Shown here piece by piece: positions 1 to 8,047 of a stretch of 64,000 nucleotides of DNA (position 1 is the first letter of the stretch; each line of letters begins with the position of its first letter). Under the pieces are notes generated by a model. The model did not search any database, was not told where the DNA came from, and worked only from the letters and a program-made list of their open reading frames with translations. Source of the DNA: Nocardiopsis alba DSM 43377 (GTDB lineage Bacteria; Actinomycetota; Actinomycetes; Streptosporangiales; Streptosporangiaceae); contig NZ_ANAC01000018.1 of the NCBI RefSeq assembly GCF_000341225.1, positions 62,001 to 126,000 on the forward strand, in the 5' to 3' direction. A program made the translations under genes and the position numbers.

Positions 1-1
1 C

Positions 2-265
2 CGCGACGGCGGCGCCCGTCTGGAGCACCTGGCCGACACGCCTGTGGGCGCCTGGCCGCGCCACTTCACGGTCGTGCGCGGTCACCGCGACGAGCCCGAT
101 CACCTGGTCGCCGCCGCCCAGAACGGCGATGAGCTCAGGTCGCTGCTCATCGATCCCGACACCGGGATCCCCACCGACACCGGTCATCGCCTGGAGGTCC
201 CGGTCCCGGTGTGCGTTCTGCCGATCCCGATCAAGCGCATCCGCCGCGCCGAGACGGCCGAGTAG
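2..265 (+). CDS. lactonase family beta-propeller protein, C-terminal fragment
   Basis: The gene starts left of the window; 87 residues and the TAG stop are present. The fragment reads as the last blades of a seven-bladed propeller of the 6-phosphogluconolactonase-like family (PF10282): PRHFTVVRG, then a strand with HLVAAAQNGDEL, a turn DPDTGIPTDTG, and the closing strand LEVPVPVCVLPI. Members hydrolyse sugar lactones or serve as uncharacterised propellers; substrate cannot be judged from this piece. It converges on the GntR gene, separated by two hairpins. The family call rests on the C-terminal pattern only. Confidence 0.65.
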   Translation, partial: RDGGARLEHLADTPVGAWPRHFTVVRGHRDEPDHLVAAAQNGDELRSLLIDPDTGIPTDTGHRLEVPVPVCVLPIPIKRIRRAETAE

Positions 266-275
266 GGGGAGGGCG

Positions 276-337
276 GCCCCCGGCGTGCCGGGGGCGTCGA
301 GGGGGTGAGGGCGCCGGGCCGCGGTGGAGGGCCCGGC
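276..337. terminator. two GC-rich hairpins between convergent genes
   Basis: Hairpin one pairs GCCCCCGGC (276-284) with GCCGGGGGC (287-295). Hairpin two pairs GCCGGGCC (313-320) with GGCCCGGC (330-337) around a 9-base loop. They fill the gap between the end of the lactonase gene (+) and the end of the GntR gene (-), so probably terminate both. No U-tract follows, as is common in high-G+C actinomycetes. Confidence 0.65.
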
Positions 338-338
338 G

Positions 339-1022
339 TCACTCCGAGAAGGCCTGGACGAGCTCGGGCACCTCCTGGAGGTGGACGTTGAGGATCGCCG
401 TGCCCAGGGGGCCGTCGTGCGCGTCGAGGGCGGCCTTCAGTTCGCGGTGTTCGCGTTCGATGATGGGGAGCCGTTCGGGGCCCCGGCCGATGGTGCGTAC
501 CGCCAGGCGCACCTGACGGGGGCGCAGGGAGTCGTACATCTCGCCCAGGACGGCGTTGCCCTGATGCCGGACGATGGAGCAGTGGAAGCGCTGGTCGAGT
601 TGGGCGAGCGCGTTCCAGTCCCGGTTCCGGCCGGCGGCCTCCATCGCCTCGATGAGTTCCTCCGCGTCGGGGGGAGAACCCAGTCGACGGTCGCAGATCT
701 TGGCGATGGCGTCGGACTCGATGACGAAGCGCGCCTGATAGATCTCGCGCATCTCCGTGGCGGTGACGACCCGTACCTGGGCCCCGCGTCGGGGGACGAG
801 GTCGACGAAGCGTTCCGCCTGGAGCCGGTGGAGGGCCTCGCGTACGGGGGTCCGTGAGGTTCCGACCTCTCGGGCCAGAACGGCCTCGTCGAGGAATTCG
901 CCCTCGGCGAACGTCCCGACCAGGATGGCGGCCCCGATCATCTCGTAAGCGCGTTCCCGCGCGGACTGTCGAGGTCGAGTACTCCCGGCTGAGGTCTTCC
1001 TTTGATCTGACACAAAGAGCAT
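339..1022 (-). CDS. GntR family transcriptional regulator, FCD type
   Basis: A 227-residue regulator. The N-terminal winged helix contains GEFLDEAVLAREVGTSRTPVREALHRLQ, the usual GntR recognition helix (positions roughly 35-70), followed by an all-helical FCD ligand domain (about 90-220) with the metal-binding-type pattern of D, H and H residues (LDQRFHCSIVRH). The ATG at 1022 is chosen because AAAGG lies just upstream; a longer frame to 1094 would run through the operator. It is divergent from the catabolic operon beginning at 1115. Members usually repress the adjacent operon and release DNA on binding the pathway substrate or an intermediate, so it is likely the local sensor. Confidence 0.9.
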   Translation of the reverse strand: MLFVSDQRKTSAGSTRPRQSARERAYEMIGAAILVGTFAEGEFLDEAVLAREVGTSRTPVREALHRLQAERFVDLVPRRGAQVRVVTATEMREIYQARFVIESDAIAKICDRRLGSPPDAEELIEAMEAAGRNRDWNALAQLDQRFHCSIVRHQGNAVLGEMYDSLRPRQVRLAVRTIGRGPERLPIIEREHRELKAALDAHDGPLGTAILNVHLQEVPELVQAFSE

Positions 1023-1049
1023 CCTACCTTTACACGCCTTGGATGCTAC

Positions 1050-1060
1050 GTGTATACAAG
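1050..1060. promoter_or_regulatory. candidate GntR operator
   Basis: The core TGTATACA (1051-1058) is a perfect palindrome lying between the divergent regulator (start 1022) and operon (start 1115). Read on the minus strand the site is TTGTATACAC, close to the T-GTATAC-A sites reported for FadR/VanR-type GntR repressors. Position and symmetry are seen directly; binding is inferred. Confidence 0.6.
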
Positions 1061-1114
1061 GTGTCCACACCAGATATTTAGGGATGTGGGTCACATCCCG
1101 TGAAGGGGGACGGC

Positions 1115-1873
1115 GTGAACGACCAAGTGGAGAAACGGCACGCGATCTGGCTCTCCGAGCCTTCCGCGGCGGCGGTGGAGATCGCCCACCTGGCCGGCTA
1201 CGGGACCGTCGTGCTCGACATCGAACACGGTCTCTTCGACCTGGCGGCCCTGGACTGGCTGATCCCGCTCATCCGTTCCAAGGGCATGAGCGTCATCGCG
1301 AAGGTGTTGGGACCGGAGAGGGGGCCGATCCAGCAGGCCCTGGACTTCGGGGCCGACATCGTGGCCATCCCGCACGTGGAATCGGCGGCGCACGCCGAGA
1401 AGGTCTGCGGGTACGCGAAGTTCCCGCCTCTGGGCGACCGTTCCTTCGCGGGCGGCCGGACCTCCGACTTCCGGGGGTTCACCGACGAGTGGGTCGCCCG
1501 TCAGGACACGGGGACCCGCTGCTACCCCATGATCGAGGACGCCTCGGCGTTCGAACAGATCGAGGAGATCCTCGCTCTGCCGGTCGTCGACGGTATCTTC
1601 ATCGGCCCCTCGGACCTGTCGCTACGTCGTGACCGGGGCGCCTACACCGCCGGAGAGGCCGACCTCGCGGACCTGCGACACCTGGCCCGCGCGGCGGGGG
1701 CCGCCGGGAAGCCCTGGGTCCTGCCGGCCTGGAGCGACGCGGAGAAACGTCTCGCGGTCGAGGAGAACGCCGAGACCATCGTGACCACCATGCAGTACGG
1801 GGCGCTGCTGTCCGGTTTCACCGGAGCCCTCGAAACCCTGCGAGAGATCGAGAACGAGCTGAGGAGCCGTTGA
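1115..1873 (+). CDS. HpcH/HpaI-type aldolase family protein
   Basis: A 252-residue class II pyruvate-type aldolase fold. VLDIEHGLFD carries the Asp and base His near the N terminus, IAKV and the PMIEDASAFEQIEEI strand supply the metal-site Glu, and IFIGPSDLSL is the family's phosphate/carboxylate-binding loop. Members cleave 4-hydroxy-2-oxo acids to pyruvate and an aldehyde, or act on malyl/citramalyl-type substrates. GTG at 1115 is preferred over GTG at 1100 because AAGGGGGA sits four bases before it. First gene of the operon; its stop overlaps the next start by one base (TGATG). One difference from typical members: GPSDLS is followed by LRRDRG instead of a short Gly-rich turn. Confidence 0.85.
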   Translation: MNDQVEKRHAIWLSEPSAAAVEIAHLAGYGTVVLDIEHGLFDLAALDWLIPLIRSKGMSVIAKVLGPERGPIQQALDFGADIVAIPHVESAAHAEKVCGYAKFPPLGDRSFAGGRTSDFRGFTDEWVARQDTGTRCYPMIEDASAFEQIEEILALPVVDGIFIGPSDLSLRRDRGAYTAGEADLADLRHLARAAGAAGKPWVLPAWSDAEKRLAVEENAETIVTTMQYGALLSGFTGALETLREIENELRSR

Positions 1874-2673
1874 TGACCCTGAACGTCGCAGTCGTACAGT
1901 TCGCGCCCGCCGAGGACAAGGCCGAGAACCTGGCGGAGATCGAGAGGATGCTGCGTCGGGCCGCCGATCTCGGTGTGCGCCTGGCGGTCCTGCCCGAGTA
2001 CGCGGTCTTCACCGCGCCCGCCATGGACGACCGATTCGTCGACAGCGCCGAGCCGCTCGACGGCCCGACGGTCTCGCGCCTGCGCGCCCTCACCACCGAG
2101 CTCGGGCTCTCCGTCATCGCCGGGGTGAACGAGACGGCCGAGGGCGGCCGTATCCACAACACCCTGGTCGGGATCCAGGACGGTGAGATCAAGGCGGTCT
2201 ACCGCAAGGTCCACCTCTACGACGCGTTCGGCTACAAGGAGTCCGACCGTGTCCTGGCCGCCGACCCGGAGACGCCGGACCTTCTGGACGTCGACGGTTT
2301 CAAGGTGGGTATGCAGACCTGCTACGACCTGCGCTTCCCGGAGGTCTCGCGGGTCCTCGTCGACGCCGGGGCGGACATCATCGCGCTGCCCGCCGAATGG
2401 GTGCCCGGCCCGCTGAAGGAGTACCACTGGAACACCCTGGTGCGGGCGCGGGCGATCGAGAACACCGTCTACGTCCTCGCCGCCGACCAGAGCGCTCCGA
2501 CCGGCGCGGGCAACAGCGCCGTCGTGGACCCGATGGGGATCGCCATCGCCACCGTCGGTGAGGCCCCCGGACTCGGCACGGCCGTGGTCGAGTGCGACCG
2601 CATCGAGCACGTCCGCAAGGTCAACCCCGCACTGTCCCTCCGTCGCTACCGCGTGGCCCCAGCAGGAGCGTGA
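1873..2673 (+). CDS. carbon-nitrogen hydrolase (nitrilase superfamily) amidohydrolase
   Basis: 266 residues covering one nitrilase-fold domain. The catalytic triad is visible: Glu in RLAVLPEYAVF, Lys in YRKVHLYDAFG, Cys in MQTCYDLRFPE; a second conserved Glu lies in PLKEYHW. YRKVHLYDAFG and CYDLRFPE match the omega-amidase/NIT2-like branch, which deaminates alpha-keto acid omega-amides or hydrolyses N-carbamoyl compounds. Cytoplasmic; no signal. Translationally coupled to the aldolase, so it probably removes ammonia from the imported substrate or an intermediate. The exact substrate is not readable from sequence. Confidence 0.9.
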   Translation: MTLNVAVVQFAPAEDKAENLAEIERMLRRAADLGVRLAVLPEYAVFTAPAMDDRFVDSAEPLDGPTVSRLRALTTELGLSVIAGVNETAEGGRIHNTLVGIQDGEIKAVYRKVHLYDAFGYKESDRVLAADPETPDLLDVDGFKVGMQTCYDLRFPEVSRVLVDAGADIIALPAEWVPGPLKEYHWNTLVRARAIENTVYVLAADQSAPTGAGNSAVVDPMGIAIATVGEAPGLGTAVVECDRIEHVRKVNPALSLRRYRVAPAGA

Positions 2674-2676
2674 GAC

Positions 2677-3792
2677 ATGAGAAGACGCGCAAGGCGCGCC
2701 CGAGCCGGTGGCCCGGTACGCACCACCGGGCTCCTGGCCTCGGGCGCGGCCCTGGCGGTACTGACCGCCTGTGGCGGTACCGCTCTCGGTGACGACACCT
2801 ACGTGTTGCACTACACGACCTACTCCAACCCGACGTCGGACCAGTCCCGTACGGCCCAGCGGTGGGCGGAGGAGGTCGAGGAGCTCACCGACGGTGGCGT
2901 CACCGTCAGGCTCCACTACTCGGAGAGTCTCGTCGGCGCCGACGAATCGGCCCAGGCGACCCTGGACGGTCGCGCCGACGTGGCCCAGGTCGGGTCCATC
3001 TACGCCGCCTCGGACCTGTCCATGTTCACGGTCATCGAGCTCCCGTTCGAGACCGACAACCCCGAGGTGCAGATGACCGCGATCGAGCGGCTGTACGAGG
3101 AGAACGAGGTCTATCGGGAGGACTTCGACCGTCAGGGCGTCCGCCTCCTCTTCCCACTGCCGCTCGGCAGCGCCGCCATCGGGTTGCAGGACGAGGTCAC
3201 CGGCCTCGACGACCTGAGGGGGAGGAGCATCCGAGCCGGTGGGCTGACATCGGACGTGATGCTCGCGGCCGGCGCCAACCCCATCGGCATGACGGCCAAC
3301 GACATCTACGAGTCGATGAGTCGTGGAGTCGTGGACGGCTACACCTCGTTGGCCCTGGCGAACCTGCCCACCTTCGGGCTCTCGCGGACCACCCCGTACC
3401 TCCTCGACCCCGGGATCGGCGCGTACTCGTCGTCGATCGTGGTCATCAACGAGGAGCTCTTCCAGTCCATGCCCGAGGAGTACCGGGAGGCGCTGACCGA
3501 GGCCTCCGCGCAGGGCATCTCCAACGGGCTGGAGGAGATGGACGCGCTCGGAGAGATCGCCTGTCAGGAGATGGTCGAGAACGGAACGGAGTTCCTCTCC
3601 CTCCCCGAGGAGGAGGTCGCCGTGTGGAAGGAGGAGGCCGGCGTCGCCGAGCGTTGGGTGGCGCGTTACGAGGAACGCGGCTACGACGCCCGGTCCGTAC
3701 TCGACGACTATCGGCGGATCATCGCGGAGGAGACCCCGGTCTCCGACTACGCCGACCCGCTCGTCGCCTGCACGGAAGGAGAACGAGAGTGA
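2677..3792 (+). CDS. TRAP transporter substrate-binding lipoprotein, DctP type
   Basis: 371 residues. An Arg-rich N terminus and hydrophobic stretch end in the lipobox LTAC at about residue 32, so the protein is probably lipid-anchored outside the membrane. The mature part has the DctP fold: HYTTYSNPTSDQS strand, an EELTDGGVTVRLHYSES motif, GRADVAQVGSIYAA, and the LDDLRGRSIRAGG segment containing the Arg that in DctP proteins pairs with the ligand carboxylate. The ligand is therefore probably an organic acid. It is followed by the two permease genes with a four-base overlap (GTGA). Confidence 0.92.
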   Translation: MRRRARRARAGGPVRTTGLLASGAALAVLTACGGTALGDDTYVLHYTTYSNPTSDQSRTAQRWAEEVEELTDGGVTVRLHYSESLVGADESAQATLDGRADVAQVGSIYAASDLSMFTVIELPFETDNPEVQMTAIERLYEENEVYREDFDRQGVRLLFPLPLGSAAIGLQDEVTGLDDLRGRSIRAGGLTSDVMLAAGANPIGMTANDIYESMSRGVVDGYTSLALANLPTFGLSRTTPYLLDPGIGAYSSSIVVINEELFQSMPEEYREALTEASAQGISNGLEEMDALGEIACQEMVENGTEFLSLPEEEVAVWKEEAGVAERWVARYEERGYDARSVLDDYRRIIAEETPVSDYADPLVACTEGERE

Positions 3793-4370
3793 GTCGCATC
3801 GGCTTTCCCCGGTCGGTGGGGGCGGTGGCCACCGTGCTCAACCTCGGAGCCGGACTCCTGCTCCTGGCCCTGATGTTCCTGACCGTCGCCGACGTGGTCG
3901 GCCGCAGTGCGTTCGGTCGGTCGGTCCTGGGGACCGTGGACATCTCGACCCTGCTCCTGGTGACCATCGCCTTCCTCGGACTGGCCTCCGCCGAGATCGA
4001 CGGAAAGCACGTCTCGGTCACCCTCGTCGAGGAGCGCTTCGGCCCCCGGACGCGCCGGATCCTCTCCGGAGCGCGCGTGGTCCTGCTGGCGATCCTCGGT
4101 GCCCTCATCGTCTGGGGGATGGGCGAGGTCCTGCTCAGCGCCTACGAACGCGGGGAGACGACCAACGACATCCTGCGGTTGGCCACCTGGCCGGCCAAGC
4201 TCGTGCTCTTCCTGTCCTTCCTCCTGTTCTTCGTCATGGCGGTCTGGAAGGAAGTCATGGAGTTCCGCACGCTCGGCTCCGGTGGAACGCCGGAGACCGA
4301 TGAGGTGGACACGGCTCCCGAAGTGGACCGCTCCACCGCGCACCGACAGAACGGCGAGGGCGCGTCATGA
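3789..4370 (+). CDS. TRAP transporter small permease, DctQ type
   Basis: 193 residues with four predicted membrane segments (around 10-35, 50-70, 90-112 and 130-150), the DctQ layout. The family pattern shows in VADVVGRSAFGRSV and SAEIDGKHVSVTLVEER. GTG at 3789 overlaps the upstream stop (GTGA) and gives the usual size; a longer open frame upstream lies inside the dctP gene and is not used. The hydrophilic tail after residue 160 is acidic. Pairs with the large subunit that follows, overlapping it by four bases. Confidence 0.88.
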   Translation: MSRIGFPRSVGAVATVLNLGAGLLLLALMFLTVADVVGRSAFGRSVLGTVDISTLLLVTIAFLGLASAEIDGKHVSVTLVEERFGPRTRRILSGARVVLLAILGALIVWGMGEVLLSAYERGETTNDILRLATWPAKLVLFLSFLLFFVMAVWKEVMEFRTLGSGGTPETDEVDTAPEVDRSTAHRQNGEGAS

Positions 4371-5782
4371 CCACCGAGACACTCCTCATCGTCCTCGCGG
4401 TCCTGGCGCTCTTCCTGGGACTGCTCGCGATCCGCTTCCACGTGGGCCTCTCCCTCATGGTGGCGGGTCTGGTCGGCATCGTCCTCATGCGGGGGACCGA
4501 CGCCGCGGTCAGCACGGTGGCCAACCAGCCCTTCTCCACCTCGGCCGACTACTCGCTGACGATCATCCCGCTGTTCATCCTCATGGGCGTGTTCGCCGTT
4601 CACGCCCGGCTCGCCCAGGCGGGGTTCGACCTCGCCGCGCGGGTACTGCGCCGTCTCCCGGGAGGCTCCGCGCTCGCTTCGCTGGCCGGGTCGGGGCTCT
4701 TCGCCGCGGTCACCGGGTCCAGCGTCGCGACGGTGGCGACCATGGCCAGGGTGTCCACCGACGCGATCGTCAAGGCCGGGCACGGGATCCGGCTCGCGGC
4801 CGGCGTCGTCTGTGCCGGCGGCACCCTGGGCGTGCTCATCCCGCCGTCCATCGTGCTCGTCCTGTACGGGGTCGTCACGGGGGAGAGCATCGGCGAGCTG
4901 CTCCTGGCGGGGCTGGGCCCCGGTCTGCTGACGATCCTCCTCTACGGGATCACCATCGTCCTGATGGTGCTGGTCGGCCGGCGCAGGCGGGCCCGGGAGA
5001 ACACGGTCTTGGAACGGGAGCCGGCGATGGCCGGCGGGGTTCCGTCCTCGCCGCCGGCCGGAGCGGGCCTCCCCGAGGCGGCCGAGGAGACCGGGGCCTC
5101 CGGGGGGACCCGACAGGATCGGCCCGACCTGTTCGGCTTCATGCTGCTCGTCGTCATCTTCATGGTCTCGATCGGCACGATCTACCTGGGTGTCGCCACC
5201 GCCACCGAGGCCGCCTCCTTCGGCGCGGTGTCCGCGTTCGTCATCCTGCTCATCCGCACCAGGCCGCCCCGGTGGGCACGCGCGATCAAGGAGTCGGTCA
5301 CCGAGGCCGTGGGCCTGACCGCCATGACGTTCCTGCTCATGGCCGGGGCCGGGGTGTTCACGTACTTCCTCGCCCTGTCCGGGGCGAGCACGGCGGTGGT
5401 GGACGCGGTCCTGGCCGCGGACCTGGAGCCCTACGTCGTGCTGGTCCTGTGCCTGCTGCTCCTCCTGCCGCTCGGCATGTTCCTCGACGGGATCTCGATG
5501 ATCCTCGTCGCGGCGCCCCTGCTGCACCCGATCCTGTCCGGGTACGGCTTCGAAGGCCTCTGGCTGGGCGTGCTCATCGTGAAGGTCGCCGAGATGGCGC
5601 TGATCACGCCCCCGGTCGGGATGAACGCGTTCGTCTACTCCGGGGCGGTGCCCGAGGCCGGTCTGGGCCGGGTCTTCCGGGGCATCGTGCCGTTCATCGT
5701 CGCCGACCTGGTGGTCGTGGCCATCCTCATCCTGGTGCCCGACATCGTGACCTTCATCCCGGAGCTCTCCAGCGCCAAGTGA
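4367..5782 (+). CDS. TRAP transporter large permease, DctM type
   Basis: 471 residues, an integral membrane protein that drives Na+- or H+-coupled uptake in TRAP systems. Typical motifs include GSGLFAAVTGSSVATVATM, AAGVVCAGGTLGVLIPPSI and MALITPPVGMNAFV. Starts with ATG overlapping the dctQ stop (ATGA). It is longer than the usual ~430 residues: a hydrophilic insert at about residues 204-250 (RRRRAR through TRQDRPD), rich in Pro, Ala and Glu, replaces a short loop. Insert function is unknown. Confidence 0.92.
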   Translation: MTTETLLIVLAVLALFLGLLAIRFHVGLSLMVAGLVGIVLMRGTDAAVSTVANQPFSTSADYSLTIIPLFILMGVFAVHARLAQAGFDLAARVLRRLPGGSALASLAGSGLFAAVTGSSVATVATMARVSTDAIVKAGHGIRLAAGVVCAGGTLGVLIPPSIVLVLYGVVTGESIGELLLAGLGPGLLTILLYGITIVLMVLVGRRRRARENTVLEREPAMAGGVPSSPPAGAGLPEAAEETGASGGTRQDRPDLFGFMLLVVIFMVSIGTIYLGVATATEAASFGAVSAFVILLIRTRPPRWARAIKESVTEAVGLTAMTFLLMAGAGVFTYFLALSGASTAVVDAVLAADLEPYVVLVLCLLLLLPLGMFLDGISMILVAAPLLHPILSGYGFEGLWLGVLIVKVAEMALITPPVGMNAFVYSGAVPEAGLGRVFRGIVPFIVADLVVVAILILVPDIVTFIPELSSAK

Positions 5783-5832
5783 CCGGTCGCTCCTCGAAGC
5801 ATCCGGACGATTCCTCCGAGAAAGGAACAGTT

Positions 5833-6480
5833 GTGTTCGTCGTCAACGACATGCCCGAACAGATCGACGGTCGAATCATCACCGAACTCGAAAAGACGTG
5901 CGTCTCGACGCTCGGTCACCTTCGGGATCACGGTTTCGCCCTCGGTCTACAGCCGAACAGGCGCCCGCTCAAGTTCGTGGGCACGGCCGTCACGGTGCGC
6001 ATCCCGCACCTGGACTCCACGGCCGTCCACATGGCGGTCGACATGTTGCGTCCCGGTGACGTCCTGGTCGTGGACCAGTCCGGCGATCATCGACGGTCGT
6101 GCTTCGGCGGCCTGGTCTCCTACACGGCCAAGGCCCGGGGCGCAGTGGGAGCGGTGATCGACGGGTCGATCAACGACCATGACGAGACCCTGGCCTACGA
6201 CTTCCCGGTGATCTCCCGCGGGTACAGCCCGCTGACCACCCGTATCGCCGGGATCGAGGGCGCGATCAACGTGCCGGTCGGCATCGCGGGCGCGGTCGTG
6301 CGCCCGGGCGACGTCGTCTTCGCCGACTCCGACGGAGCCGTCTTCCTCTCTCCCGATGAGGCCGTGGGCCTGGGCGAGCTGTTGAAGTCCAAGGAGGACG
6401 CCGAGATCCCGGCCCGGGACACGATCTCGGCCGGAGGTTCCCTCGCCGAGTTCTCCGGGGCCGCCGCGTACCGCCCCTGA
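5833..6480 (+). CDS. RraA-like (HMG/CHA aldolase family) protein
   Basis: 215 residues with the RraA fold: VDMLRPGDVLVVDQSGD, then GGLVSYTAKARGAVGAVIDGS, and the late motif VRPGDVVFADSDGAVFLSPDEA. Family members include 4-hydroxy-4-methyl-2-oxoglutarate aldolases and the RNase E inhibitor RraA. GTG at 5833 is chosen because GAGAAAGGA lies six bases before it; no in-frame start closer to the conserved part is better. The active-site motif G-x-x-R-D of the aldolases reads GSIND here, so the key Arg is Asn. Last gene of the operon, 50 bases after dctM, followed by a strong hairpin. A chemistry related to the aldolases is plausible but not assured. Confidence 0.8.
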   Translation: MFVVNDMPEQIDGRIITELEKTCVSTLGHLRDHGFALGLQPNRRPLKFVGTAVTVRIPHLDSTAVHMAVDMLRPGDVLVVDQSGDHRRSCFGGLVSYTAKARGAVGAVIDGSINDHDETLAYDFPVISRGYSPLTTRIAGIEGAINVPVGIAGAVVRPGDVVFADSDGAVFLSPDEAVGLGELLKSKEDAEIPARDTISAGGSLAEFSGAAAYRP

Positions 6481-6507
6481 TACGCGTTCGCGCGAGAGGA
6501 CATCACC

Positions 6508-6550
6508 GGTCCCGGGGCACGACGGTCACCACCGTCGTGCCCCCGGGACC
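6508..6550 (+). terminator. terminator of the TRAP/aldolase operon
   Basis: A 19-base left arm (6508-6526) pairs with 6531-6550 around a four-base loop; the only flaw is one extra C on the right arm. It begins 27 bases after the RraA stop. No U-run follows. Confidence 0.85.
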
Positions 6551-6713
6551 TTCGTCGTGGAACCTCCGAGGCGATCTTGTGACGCGGATCTCAGGCGGAT
6601 GCCTACAAGGCCCGGCCGTCCCCTTCTGTACGCCCCGGCCCCTTACAGGAAGAGGTACGTAGCGGACAATGGGTCGTGCCCCACTCCCACCGTCCTCCTG
6701 AGGGGAATCACGT

Positions 6714-7349
6714 ATGCCCGCCACCGGGACCAGGAAAAACGTCCGGTACCGCGGTCTCGTCTCCCGAGACCTCGCCCTCATCGCGGTGTTCGCCGCGCTC
6801 ATCGCCGCGCTGAGCGTCACCGTCGCCATCCCCCTTCCGTTCTCTCCCGTACCGATCACCCTCCAGACCCTGGGCATCATGCTCGCGCCGAGCCTTCTCG
6901 GCTGGAAGCGCGGAACGCTTGCCGTCGCCGCCTTCCTCGCCTTGGCCCTGGCCGGTCTTCCGCTCTTCGCGGGAGGACGCGGAGGCGTCGCGGTCCTGGC
7001 CGGCCCCACCGGCGGCTTCATCGTCAGCTGGATCTTCGCCGCCCTGGTCATCGGCCTGCTCACCGACGTCATGGTCCGCAACGGCGGGTACCGCTTCTGG
7101 CAGGGGCTGCTGGTCAACCTCCTCGGTGGCGTCATCGTCATCTACGTCATCGGCCTGCCGTGGATGTCGGTCGTCCTCGGCGACGGGGTCCTGGCCACCA
7201 CCGCCGCCATGGCCGCCTTCCTTCCGGGGGACATCGCCAAGGCCGTGGTGACCGCGCTCATCGCCGCGACGGTCTTCCGCGCCTACCCGATCCCGCCGGC
7301 GGGCCGCCCCGTCCACGTGACGGACGTCGAGGACGGGAAGAAGGACTGA
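6714..7349 (+). CDS. bioY: biotin transporter BioY (ECF S component)
   Basis: 211 residues, five to six membrane segments, the biotin-binding subunit of an energy-coupling-factor importer. BioY signatures are present: IPLPFSPVPITLQTLGIMLA near residue 40, GGRGGVAVLAGPTGGFI around 85-105, and FLPGDIAKAVV near the C terminus. GAGGGGA precedes the ATG by seven bases. First of three coupled genes; stop and next start share one A (TGATG). The upstream 160 bases carry a weak sigma-70-like pair (TTACAG at 6643, ACAATG at 6666) but no recognisable BirA or BioQ site. Confidence 0.95.
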   Translation: MPATGTRKNVRYRGLVSRDLALIAVFAALIAALSVTVAIPLPFSPVPITLQTLGIMLAPSLLGWKRGTLAVAAFLALALAGLPLFAGGRGGVAVLAGPTGGFIVSWIFAALVIGLLTDVMVRNGGYRFWQGLLVNLLGGVIVIYVIGLPWMSVVLGDGVLATTAAMAAFLPGDIAKAVVTALIAATVFRAYPIPPAGRPVHVTDVEDGKKD

Positions 7350-8047
7350 TGCTCCGCCTCGAGGGGGTCTCCCACTCCTACGACGACCGCGCCGTCCTGC
7401 GCGACGTCACCCTGGACCTCGCCGAACACCGCATCGGTGTGATCGGGGCCAACGGATCGGGCAAGTCCACGCTCGCCCGCACCCTCAACGGACTCGTCGT
7501 CCCGGACGAGGGCCGTGTGTCGCTGGGGGAGTGGGACACCCGGCGGCACGCCAAACACATCCGGCGGCGGGTCGGCTTCGTCTTCTCCGACGCGGCCAAT
7601 CAGATCATCATGCCGACCGTGGTCGAGGACGTCGAGATCGGACTGCGCTCCCTGCGGCTGGGGAAGGCCGAGACCGCCCGCCGGGTCGACGAGATCCTCG
7701 TCCGCCACGGCCTGGACGGTCACCGAGACCATCCCGGCCACCTGCTCTCCGGGGGACAGAAGCAGCTTCTGGCCCTGGCCTCGGTCCTGGTGACCGAGCC
7801 GGAGATCCTCGTCTTCGACGAGCCGACCACCCTGCTGGACCTGCGTAACACCCGTATGTTCCGGCGTACTCTGGCCGGGCTCGAACAGCGGGTCCTTCTG
7901 TTCACCCACGACCTGGAACTGCTCGAGGGCTTCGACCGGGTCCTGGTGATGGAGGCGGGCCGGGTGGCCTTCGACGGTCCACCGGCCGACGCCGTCCCCT
8001 TCTACCTCAAGCTCATGGACGCCGCGGACGAGGACGGGACGTCGTGA
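7349..8047 (+). CDS. bioM: biotin ECF transporter ATPase BioM
   Basis: 232 residues, a single ABC ATPase domain. Walker A is GANGSGKST, the signature is LSGGQKQ, Walker B is ILVFDEPT, and the H-loop is FTHD. The Q-loop region reads FVFSDAANQIIMPTV, the variant usual for BioM rather than the FVFQNP of general EcfA proteins. ATG overlaps the bioY stop by one base; a much longer open frame upstream lies inside bioY and is an artefact. Powers biotin uptake together with BioY and BioN. Confidence 0.92.
   Translation: MLRLEGVSHSYDDRAVLRDVTLDLAEHRIGVIGANGSGKSTLARTLNGLVVPDEGRVSLGEWDTRRHAKHIRRRVGFVFSDAANQIIMPTVVEDVEIGLRSLRLGKAETARRVDEILVRHGLDGHRDHPGHLLSGGQKQLLALASVLVTEPEILVFDEPTTLLDLRNTRMFRRTLAGLEQRVLLFTHDLELLEGFDRVLVMEAGRVAFDGPPADAVPFYLKLMDAADEDGTS

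Noticed and set aside
6643-6671. Promoter-like pair TTACAG / ACAATG before bioY
   Set aside because: Spacing of 17 is right but the -10 is poor; kept only as a remark under bioY.
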